This document shows, in pieces, positions 48,117-58,142 of a DNA stretch of 64,000 nucleotides (positions are counted from its first letter, which is position 1; each line of letters opens with the position of its first letter). The position numbers were made by a program, and so were the translations under genes. The stretch spans positions 1,798,001 to 1,862,000 of the forward strand of contig JAFEVB010000004.1 in NCBI GenBank assembly GCA_032629725.1. The letters run 5' to 3'. The notes under the pieces are model-generated. The model worked only from the letters and a program-made list of their open reading frames with translations. It was not told the DNA's origin and ran no database searches. The stretch comes from Gremmenia infestans. Lineage: Eukaryota > Ascomycota > Leotiomycetes > Helotiales > Hamatocanthoscyphaceae.

Positions 48117-49569
48117 TCAGTTGCCGTCATAAACACGGAGCTCCTTCATCCTCTTCTCTGCCCAATTCCCCAGATCACCGAAATAGCCCTCTGGATCATC
48201 GCCTCGCCACTCTCGCAATGCAAACCAAAGGTGGCGTGCGTCTTTACCCGCCTGAATTGCACGTTTGTAATCGGGCGCTTGATCGAAGAGGACCTGCATG
48301 GAGAAAGAAAATCAATTATCTGTCTATGTACTAAGGACAAGACTGCTTGAAGAAAGAACATACCTTGAAGTATTGCCTGGACTATGTCATATACTCTGCG
48401 AGGTCCTCGTGGGTGGCGTCTTCAGGGTTTCGGGTGATCGAAGGAGAGTATTCTTCATCCAGAATTAAATCAACCGTCACTACCATCGATGGATCGGACA
48501 AGATAGCTGGCACAATGCACGCAGTTTCCCAATCAAACAAAGACGTTACGGTGGGTTGACCGTCTACATCCAATGCAATGGACATATTGTGGATGCCGAA
48601 ATCGCCATGCTCGAGAACGAGACGATAGAGAGAGGTCTGATCCCCACCGGCAGGCATGATATTTGGGATGAGGCGTAGGAGAGATTGTTTGGCTGCAGCA
48701 GCAATGGGGCCAACAACGGAATTGTCACTCTCCCATCCAATCATGTTGCCTACGTTCTTGATCGTCGCCTCGATCTTGGACGTAAAGAGCGCAATGCAGA
48801 ATTCCCGGGTAGGAGCCACAGGGACGGGGATTGATTCAGGCTTCTGTTCGAAGAGGCGTTCGCGGAGCCAAATAACGGGGATATCAACGGGGAGATTGAA
48901 ATTGAACAATGAAGCGCGAATCCGAGCAGACTGAGCAAGAAGATTGCCCTAAAGATTGAATTAGCGTAAGAAAGTGAAAGATTGGTAGCAAGGGAGGCAC
49001 GCACCTGTTGTTGTGAACTCAAATCTTGCCAAACATTCTTCTCTCCTTCGGTTCTCTCGAACAAGAACAGACGGCGGCCAGCAATATCCTGGGGTACCTC
49101 AAGTTTAGGACCAACATACTGTACTGGAACCCGGTAGTGAAGCAGGCGGGAAGTCATGATATCAGGCTGTGAGCGCAAGAGATCGTACACTACCGCTTCG
49201 AATTTGACCTCGGTAACTTGTCTTTCCATTGAGAAGCCGTCGAACCCGGGCATATTGACATCGCTGTTTGCTAAACGTGCTACGATGTCCGATCGATTCG
49301 ATAGCTTGAAGTGGAACCCCTGCGCACGACCAATTAGCAAGAGTTGAAAACTTCGCTATAGCACTCACGTAGTTGTTAGAGCCTTCGTAGACTGTAGGAA
49401 TATCTGTCACCAGGGTCCCGAGACTCTCCTCAACTTCTCGAATGAGAAGGTTGACATCCCAGACTGATTGGAAAGGGCTGTTGCCGCTACCAACCAGAGT
49501 GAGAAGCTGCTTGCCATTAAAATCGCTGCCATCTGGCATCCTGGGCCATTCCCCATCGTCGCAAGCCAT
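48117..49569 (-). CDS. APH-family (aminoglycoside phosphotransferase-like) kinase, interrupted by an in-frame TAG
   Basis: Four exons, 49569-49369, 49319-49005, 48948-48364 and 48293-48117, fit in phase to 426 codons, but codon 361 (48384-48382) is TAG. Read to that stop, the product is 360 residues. The kinase core is intact before it: the catalytic loop LEHGDFGIHNM (His286-Asn293) and the metal-binding Asp in LFDWET (311). After the stop the conserved C-terminal helices continue in frame (QAPDYKRAIQAGKDARHLWF, LREWRGDDPEG, WAEKRMKEL), so the gene was once longer. The family phosphorylates small hydroxyl compounds; many fungal members are uncharacterised. Either a recent nonsense change (pseudogene or truncated allele), a base error, or readthrough explains this. 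Close to 1.2 kb of decayed DNA lies just beyond its 3' end. Confidence 0.75.
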
Positions 49570-50803
49570 TGTTGGGAGAATGTGTTATTCAAGGAGAGAT
49601 TTTCATGCAGAAGAACCAGAGGAAATGCAAGCTGCAAGGCGCAACCAGTACGCTTGATGGATATAGCATATTTTTAGAGAGACTGCATGTACGTAGGTAG
49701 ATAGTCAACATTCAATCTGTCGTTGCGCAAATTACGAGTCATGCGGTGAAGACATAGTCACGGGTGTGGGTGTGTGGAAAGAATACTTCCTTGTCATGGC
49801 ATTGTTTTCCACTTTGGACTAGAACCAGATACTATTTGCGTTTAGTTGTATTAATATCTCTCCTTGATTCATTAAACTTTTCCCCGTATTGCCTTCCAAT
49901 CTTCGATGGTTGTCTTTGAAAGCCAGTCGAGTCACATGATCCACCCCCCCTTTCTTTGAAATTGCTTTTGAATGAGGAGGGAAAACTGCGCTTAAAGACT
50001 GGACGGCAAAACATAAAGCAATATATCAGTTTCAATGCTCTATGTTTTGCGACATGACCTGGGTGATAGTCTCGACTTTCATTGGGTTTTCCAACGCTCG
50101 CGGGTACCTGGGCTAATGGGTCATGTTGTTGTTGGGCAAGCCTACCTAGGTAGTAGCTAGCCACCATGTCATATTATCTTTATTGTTATTCTCTGATATT
50201 CACCCTCTAATGTGGTAAGATTAGGAGAGATGCTGAAAGTGAACCTCTTCGCCTATTCTTCCCGCAAACTCGCATGTAAGAGGATACTATAGACCTCGCG
50301 AGACTGTTCTTTGATTTGGTTGCAGATGTATACTAATAGTCGGTCTGCCCTTCTTTGCGAGTGCGAGCAAAGAAGGACGAACCGACTACTAGGAAACTTT
50401 CGGACGATGAAGAGCTTTAAAGTCAGAGCAGGGAGCGTGTCTAGACAAATCACGAAATGGAAATAAACATGACCGCAAGTATTATTATTTCCTCCCTCTG
50501 CTATATTTATCTGGTAACATAAGCTCGGCATTACTATACAAACATCCTCCCACACCCAAAAAATAAAGCAGAATAGAAAAACATTATCATGAATCATGAA
50601 AATCCCCCAGTTCGTACATTGAACCCCAAAATATGCCTACAAACAAGCAGGCGAAGTGCCAAACCACCTCCGCTCTCACTTTTATTTCCGTTTACGTGTT
50701 CGTATACCATATTTATGCAAATCGAGAATAGGCCAGAAGCGTTTTGTACAACTCCCGAAAGGGTAGTTTTACACGTGTATGCGCCGAGAAATGCTGAGGG
50801 TCA
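49570..50803. other. Spacer containing a long hairpin
   Basis: 1.2 kb between the APH-type gene start and the end of the Ste20-type kinase gene. The only strong structure is the inverted repeat at 50337-50388 listed separately. No coding frame supported. Confidence 0.45.
50337..50388. repeat. Long inverted repeat (hairpin), 22-nt arms, 8-nt loop
   Basis: Left arm TAGTCGGT-CTGC-CCTTCTTTGC at 50337-50358 pairs with right arm GCAAAGAAGG-ACGA-ACCGACTA at 50367-50388: 10 and 8 perfect base pairs flank a 4-nt internal mismatch, around the loop GAGTGCGA. Pairing continues imperfectly outward (CTAA / CTAG). It lies about 415 nt beyond the stop codon of the minus-strand kinase gene, so could be in a transcript end, be a small transposable element, or be a structured RNA. 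Confidence 0.8.
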
Positions 50804-52830
50804 TCAGGCACCTGGCCAGCGATTGCGTAATCCACCTGCCCAGCGTCCGTACAGAACATCCGCAAGTTGCTTGGTGTGCTCCATGCCTGGTATTGCCTGA
50901 CCAGGAAGATTGGCAAGTTTCTCTTTTGGGTCTTCAGGCAACATGCTTGATTGTCGACGTCGATGGCTCTTGAGATGAGGATTGTTCTGCGCAAGAACCA
51001 ACTTCGCTCCAGGTTTTTGAGGCGACGCTTGTGGAGTCCCATCTCGGCTTGTGGTTTTCGATGGGGATAAATGTACTGATAGCTTCGGGTCGTTCTGCAC
51101 TTTCTCAAGTAAGAGCTTCATTAATTGATATTCCCCCTCGGGGTCAATTGCATCGAGAGCACTCCATGCATCAGCGAGTCGTGAAAGTGCATCTCGCTTT
51201 GCCTGATTGCCAGTCTGAGCATGCACTTCTTGAAATGAAGGATCTATGACCTTGTTGAATAAACGCCTGCCATAAATTGCGTCCTTCGTGACGGTTTCTG
51301 CCATAGGGGGTCGGTTTTCATCACGTGTGGTTCCTGGAACCGAAATATCGGAGTCAACTTGAGCCGCGGTAGAGTTGTCTGATACCCGACGGAAAACACG
51401 AACTGTGGAGGCGCTATTACCAAAACTCATATCTGCTTGAAGAGGCCGCCTCTGGCTACTAGCTTGGCGGGGTTTGGTCGGCGAAGCAAGGACAACTGAA
51501 GGCTGCCTACGAACAGTGCCTCGTATTACTGTCGCAGGTGGGGGTGATGAATAATCCAAGGGGGCATCCTTGATGTCAAGTCTCTTCAGGGCTTCCTCGG
51601 CACCAGAAGCAAGACCTTGGCCATTTGCATGAATGACTGATAACTTTCGCCGCTTTGTAGTATTCTTTCTAGCCGCAACTGTGGCTTTCTTGACCGTATC
51701 AAACACCCACTCATCTGGGTCATTCTTGGGGGACATTGTATGTCTGTGGATGTTAGCAGTGAACGTCGCCCTGGTGAGATTGAGAACTGACAATGTCTCC
51801 TCATAATATTTTGGGTGTGAAGGTCTCTCTCTTGCCCCATCCCATAACTGCCTTCTCTCGATCAGCTCTTGGAGAGCCTCGACCTTACCAGCAGATCGAA
51901 TGAACTTGTGCCTCAAGAGCTCCTTAGCTGAAGGTCGTCTGTCGCAATCCTTAACTAAACATTGCGCAATGAAGTCCTTGAACTCTCTGCTATACTGGGA
52001 GCCTTCCAGCCTAGGCGCGGATTGTTTTGGAATAAGGAACAGGACCTTCATAGGATGTACGTCCGCGTGTGGAGGTCCCCCATTGATCAATTCCAAAGCG
52101 GTAATACCAAGAGACCAGATATCTGCCTTGTAATCATACCCCGCCTCCTGTATAACTTCTGGAGCCATCCAGTATGGAGTTCCAACAAAGGTATTTCGTT
52201 GCGATTTGATATTCGTGAGTTGTGTGGCAACACCAAAATCGGCCAGTTTGACCTTTCCGCTAGTCGATAACAATACGTTTGCAGCCTTGACATCTCTGTG
52301 TATCTTTCCTTCCTGATGCAAGTATTCTAAACCGAGGAGCAATTCTCGGCATATGATTGCGACGTGGGCTTCGTTGAGATTCCCAGGTTTCAGCTGCAGG
52401 ATGTTAGTATATCTCCCGCTAGAAAATTCAAGCTGAACATACCAAGTCCAAGCCGGACCCCCCACCCAAAAATTCCATCACAATCCATAGCTTATGGCCT
52501 CGGAGAAAACTGGCTTTGTACTGCGTAACGTAGGGGCTGGTGCAGCTGCTAAGAATCGAGATCTCTGATTGGATATCTTGAATATCCTCGTCGGTAGACT
52601 CTAGATCGATCTGGTTCAAGTCAGATTGTGTCAATTAGCAGGCTGAAAGGTACTGACATGTTTGATCGCTACTATCTCTCCGGTTGTCTTGTCAATAGCT
52701 TTATAGACAGTCCCGAAGCTGCCACTCCCCAATCTGGAGACGTGAGTTAGTTCCAAACTTCCAGAAATGGCGAGGGGTCCAATTACTCATGTAGGACTGT
52801 GTATTGGCTTGCGCCAGCTTCAATTGACAT
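50804..52830 (-). CDS. Ste20/GCK-family serine/threonine protein kinase (Sid1/Nak1-like)
   Basis: Four exons, 52830-52787, 52733-52658, 52610-52443 and 52393-50804, give 625 residues. Kinase domain at residues ~10-270: Gly loop LGSGSFGTVY (16-25), Lys39 in IVAIKH, HRD at 128-130 (KIHRDVKAANVLL), DFG at 148-150, GTPYWMAPEV, and SLGITALEL. Gly after the HRDVKA block and the tight activation loop are GCK-type Ste20 features. The ~350-residue C-terminus is Ser/Arg-rich and ends with a conserved block LADVLYGRWAGGLRNRWPG that I associate with Sid1/SepL- and Nak1/Kic1-type kinases of the septation or morphogenesis networks. Which of the two it is needs a tree. It is divergent from Cyk3 with 790 nt between starts. 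Confidence 0.87.
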
Positions 52831-53622
52831 ATCTGCGTATGCTGGAGGGTAGAGAATTGGGTTGGGGTGGTGAAGAAAGGGAAGAGGAGCTGAGTTGATG
52901 GCTAAGTCAAGTACTTTGTTGTCTAAGTGACCGGGCCATGTAGTAAACAAAGTCCTGCCGATGCTTTAATCGCAAAGTGGTCCGTGCTAGGTTTCACGTA
53001 GACTTTGCGCGCGATGATGTATGGGAATTAAAAGTGAAGCTATCCAAAGGGGCAAGCATGGCAAAGATGCAGCTGTTGAAGATGATGGAATAGAATAGGT
53101 ATTTCCAAAGATAGGAAGTTGAGGTGAAAGGTGCAGCACCTCAGACAAGAAGATCGAGGGCTCTGCTCTGCTGCAGGTACAGGGGTGGCTGCTTATCCTG
53201 GAAAGCGGACCCGAGCCCGAGATACCTGTCCTGCCTGTCCTGTGAGCCTGTCTAGCGCCTCGAAATGGGTGGAATAACTGTTTTTCCAGGGCCGATGACG
53301 CTACCACGGTTGCTGGGCAACCACTGAAGCTCTGCGTTGTTTGGCAGTCGCGACTCCCTCATGCTTTACCTGTAGCGCCCGGCATCAGAGTAAGACTTAC
53401 CACGGCCAAGTACGCACTTTTTCTGCCTCACTCTTCCACAATCCACAACTCTCCATACTCCCAACCTTTGTGAACCATAACCTCTAGATTATGCCTTCCA
53501 ATCCATATTGCTAAAATCGAACGCGTTGAATAGCGCGAATCACCAATATCAAATGTTCTCGCTATCCATCAAACTGCCCCTCCTCCAAACATAGCTGGGA
53601 ATACCTTCCTTCAAACGCCAAG
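52831..53622. promoter_or_regulatory. Divergent promoter region of kinase and Cyk3 genes
   Basis: 792 nt between the two start codons. Pyrimidine-rich leaders occur on each side; no palindromic site stands out. No gene seen. Confidence 0.5.
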
Positions 53623-56600
53623 ATGGCAAGCGCGGGCAGTCTACCTACACGATTCCCCTGGTTTGTCCCCCATCCCCCCTTTTTTAACATCTAGAACTCA
53701 ATACTGACTTCTAGCCAAGCTGGACGAAAGCTATCTATAGCTTTAGTGGGGAGAACAAATCCGACCTTGGCTTCGTGGAAGGAGACCTTATTGAATGTTT
53801 AAACGCGGGTGATGGGAGTTGGTGGATGGGACGGCTACGGCGTGATAAGAGGATGATGGGGTTGTTCCCGTCGAATTTTGTGCAAGTCTTGGATGATAGC
53901 TTCCAACCAGCAAGCAGAGCATCGAGCCCAATGCCAGACCATTCCCCAAGTCCGAATCCGTTCAACCCTCAGCCACCTCAGAAGACAAAAACCAAGGCCT
54001 TTCGAAAACCCTTCACGGCATATGCTGCTCCTGATGCAGCAGCTCAACGGCGAGCGCAGATCAAGAAGCAGGAGAGCATATCAGTAGTTCGGGCCCCGTC
54101 AACAAACCCTAGGAGTGTTCATGATGGCATACCCCGGGTACCTTCTCCTGAAATTCCTGGTTATGGATCTCGAGCGCCATCTCCAGCCCCGCAAATATAC
54201 AGCCACAACAGTTATGGCTCGAGAGCCCCATCCCCATCCCCACAATCATACCATAACAGCAGTTATGGTTCAAGAGCACCTTCTCCTGCTCCTTCAAGAC
54301 AAAACAGCCATCTTTCTCGAGCACATTCCCCTGCTCCTTCTAGACAAAACAGTTATATGTCTCGGGCGCCTTCTCCTGCTCCTTCTAGACAAAACAGTTA
54401 TATGTCTCGAGCGCCTTCTCCTGCTCCTCCTAGACACAACAGCTATATATCTCGGGCACCTTCTCCTGCTCCTCCAGTACATAGCAGTTACGGTTCTCGG
54501 GCTCCTTCTCCCGCTCCTTCTTTCCAATATGTTGCCTATTCTAGGGAACCTACACCACCAGAAGCGGACTTTGATATTGGGTCATCACCCCCACCTCCCC
54601 CACCGCCGCATCGTACAATTCACACCCCACATCAATCCACGAGCTCCTATCATCAACCAGAAGAATATCACACTCCACGAGCAGCGTCTCCCTGTCCGCC
54701 TTCTCCTGGAGGTACTGGGTTAACTCCTTCTCCGCTTCGCTCCGCCATGGACGATGTAATGTCGTCACTTTACGATATGGGCGCTTCTCGGGAAATGGCA
54801 ACGCCTGACCAACCGCTAGACCCGTGGTCTCCTGAGGCTTTTGATCAGACTTACATAAAGGCAAAGAGAAACGATACCCAAAGACCAAATACAGCATTAG
54901 GACTTGGTGCCCAAAATGAGTACGACGATAATGTGCCACGACCATATATAGGTGGATCTCAGTCACGGAATGCAGCGGATCAACCACCACCCCAGTTGAG
55001 TAACTATGTTCGAAGGATGGAAGACCGGTTAAATAAAATGCACACCAGTAGTCCCCGACCGCGAGATACCTACGATAACCGTCCCGCCGTACCACCCAAG
55101 AATTCATATGACCGGCCAAAGTCTATAGCAGGAACCTCTCAGTTAGAACCAAAACTGCGTCACCGAAAATCGGCTTACGAGGTTGGTCGATCAATACTGG
55201 GCAGAACACTCACAACGAAGACTAATTCAACATCCTCCTCCTCAGGCGCCAGGAGCACTACAACAGATATGAGCGCAAGTACCCAAATGACAGACAAGAG
55301 TATTATGAGTGGACCTTCCGCTAGTGGATTCTCGTCTACTAGTGCTGGCAGTTTGGCAAGGAGAAAGGAAGCTCTGCATGGTCGATCTCGGAGTGCATTT
55401 GGGTCGCGACGAGACGAGTTTTTAGGTGCGAATGGAAGTCAAGTAGATTTCGGGAGCGCCTCGGGGGTCTCATACCACAGTAGTCATGCCTCAGGAGCGA
55501 GCAGACCTCAATCTCAATCGGGCTGGCATACGTCGACAAACGAGTCGGGAAGTATTCTTGGAGGCCTAGTCGCACCGAAGCCCAAGAAGAGTGGTTTTTT
55601 CAAGAAAATTATCGAATCAGCCAAGACCGGTGCTGCTAGTGCAAGAAGTAGTATAGCTGTCAGTGAAACGGCGAGGCCTGCGCTTCCTTCAAAGATGGCG
55701 AATGGGGTTACTTCTATAGCGGGCGGATTTGGGAATAGTCATAGTGGCCACGGTAACAATGCAGCAAATGACATGGGTCTTGGAGTTGGAGGCATTGATT
55801 GGGTTCAAGTGCGGCGCGATGTCAATCGATCAAACACGCTCAGCAGAATCGAACGGGTTGAGAGGAAGGAGAGATGTCAGATGATGGATTATCCAGCTAT
55901 ATCCCCAGTTGAAGAGCTCTTTGAGGGCTGTGAAGGAGACGAAGGTGCTGATGGCAACCCTGTGGTTGAATCTACAGATTTCCATGCCGTCAACCTCTCC
56001 CTCGTCGACAAAAATTCAAGATTCATCAACAGCCTCCCGCCAATGACCAATCCTGTCAGCCTGGCTACTGGATTCGTCTGCCGACCTTACCGAAGCGATG
56101 TCCAACGATTAAGGGCAATTTTCACTTGGGTGAGTGAGAAGATTAACTGGGAGGATGGTCTCGAGTGTGACCCCGATTCCAGAAGAGTCATCCAGACCAA
56201 ACGTGGTTGTGCAGAAGAAGTGGCTGTTCTCGTTCTGGAGATGTGTGCGGCTGTTGGAATTCATGCAGAAGTTGTCCGCGGATACCTCAAAACCCCCGGA
56301 GAAGTCCCCGAATTGGGGATTATGCCTCGTCCGAATCATTTTTGGAATGCTGTCATTGTCGATGGCGAATGGAGAATGATGGACTGTTCACTTGCATCGC
56401 CTTCGAATCCCCAACGAGGACAGTATTCAAGTGCTGGGGGGCAAGCAGCTGAAAGCTGGTGGTTCTTGACCCGGCCGACTGAAATATGCTGGACTCACAT
56501 TCCGGAACAACATGAACAACAGCATTTGTGCCCACCAATGGCATTCGAAGTGTTACTTGCCCTGCCATGTGCTTGTCCGCCCTATTTCAAGAATGCGCTT

Positions 56601-57440
56601 CACATGGCCGACTACGATACCAGCCTTGTTCGCATTGAGGACCTTGAACTCATCCATATCAAGTTCACCGTTCCTTCCGATATTGAATGTGTAGCAGAGG
56701 TCGAAGCACGAGCATTTGAACGCGATGCGGATGGTGACTTTTTCGAAAGTGGAGACGTCATCAAAAAGCGTGCCCTATCTCAAGCCGAGTGGATTGGAGG
56801 ACAAAAGCGCTATACTGTGAAAGCGCTGCTGCCTGGTGATGAGGGACAGGGAACGCTGAAGGTCTATGCTGGAAAGCGTGGCCTCATGCATTCCATCAAA
56901 GACATCCCTCATCCGCTTGCATTTGCATTACCTATCATTCATACTGGGGACAATCCAGCTTATGAGTTCTTGACTCGGCATCCAACACCACATGCTCAAC
57001 GCCACGATCTCTACGTTGCACAACCTCAATGCCAACGCCTTGCTTTGAATAATACTTTTGTCTTTGCAGTCCGACAGCATCCATCTTCACTTACGACATC
57101 GTCATCAAATCCTGGGGGGGCTTCACCAATCCCATTTATGCGTCCCTCCTCGGCGATGTCAACAACAGAATCAGCTGCATCAGGGTCCAATCCCAGCACG
57201 TCTAGTGCGTATACGTCCAAGAAGCCTGCAAAATTGGCAATTCAGTCTCCTGGTGGCAAGGTACTGAGATTGATGAGAAAGGAAGAGAAGGTCCAAAGCA
57301 CAAGCCAAGGGCTGGAGAAAGGAGACGGTGGGACTTGGGAAACCATCATTAAAGTTGGAGAAAGAGGCGTTTGGCGAGGTCTGGTGCTGGCGGATAGAAG
57401 TGCTAGATGGTGCGTCTTTGCGGAATGGACATGTGTTTGA
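53623..57440 (+). CDS. cyk3: Cytokinesis protein Cyk3 (SH3 + transglutaminase-like)
   Basis: Exon 53623-53660 plus 53720-57440 (59-nt intron) give 1252 residues. The intron must end at CCAAG rather than the earlier TAG so that RFPCWTKAIYSF is made, matching the family. SH3 domain at residues ~13-66 (AIYSFSGENKSDLGFVEGD, WWMGRLRRDKRMMGLFPSNF). Residues ~150-280 are tandem SRAPSPAP repeats; the middle is disordered and basic. Transglutaminase-like fold at ~760-920 (VSLATGFVCRPYRSDVQRLR, INWEDGLECD, RGCAEEVAVLVLEMCAAVGI, NHFWNAVIVDGEWRMMDCS). In yeasts Cyk3 acts at the division septum, activating chitin synthase and acting with the actomyosin ring. In this copy the Cys lies one residue before the usual catalytic place (RGCAE versus RGxCE), so the fold is probably non-catalytic. 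Confidence 0.88.
54161..54531 (+). repeat. In-gene tandem repeat encoding SRAPSPAP units
   Basis: About nine units of 36-45 nt encode Y(G/M)SRAPSPAPxRQNS variants inside the Cyk3 gene. Neighbouring units 4-7 are nearly identical at DNA level (TCTCGGGCGCCTTCTCCTGC type), so copy number is likely to vary between strains. Confidence 0.85.
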
Positions 57441-58142
57441 GATGGAGATGGAGATGGAGATGGTTGAATGACAAAGTGCCTAACGGTACTCGGAGAAAGG
57501 GACATTTGTTCAAACAGGGGCGCAGGATAAAGGAGCGGATTACAATTTTCGGCGTTATCATCATCAAAGGATTTGTTGGACAGGGGAAGGCCGGCGGAAC
57601 GAAAGGAAATGAAATGGTCTTGTATAAAATGCATTTGGTTGGCGTTCTTGCAGCAGAGGACCTTGATAGCACGTAGTAGTAATATGCAAGACAATGATTT
57701 CTTGAATTGAAAAATATGTTGAGTTTCATCTAATACAATTGTATTTATGAGCCATTTCAACAGAACTTCGCAAGTGCGGCGCATTTGTTCCATTTTTCTA
57801 TGCCTTAAGAGTGAGACAATTCAACCCGCCTCCAGGCCCAAAAAGCATCAACATTCCAGCCCTCAACTAACGCATGTCTCAGTCGAGCCGTTATCGACGT
57901 GTCAATCATCGACCAATGGTATGCTTAGCATCAGGCCTGAAACTCGAACAACAGCGCTGTTCAAGGGATGAAGCCAGTCCTGCGCATTCAGATTTCTTAC
58001 ATTTTTTTATATGCCGCTGCGGTAAGCGCACAACCTGATTGATGATTCGCACACTACGAAAAGAACCAGGTGGCCATATACTACTTACACGTCATTTCGT
58101 GGGTTTCTAAATTGAGTTGTACTGGTAGAAGGGGAGGGAGAG
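57441..58142. other. Spacer with a GATGGA hexamer repeat
   Basis: About 700 nt. A GAGATG hexamer is repeated four times at about 57441-57463, right after the Cyk3 stop. It should hold the promoter of the next gene. No gene seen. Confidence 0.45.

Noticed and set aside
57242..57793. 183-codon minus-strand frame after Cyk3
   Set aside because: Overlaps the Cyk3 end antisense and has no recognisable content.
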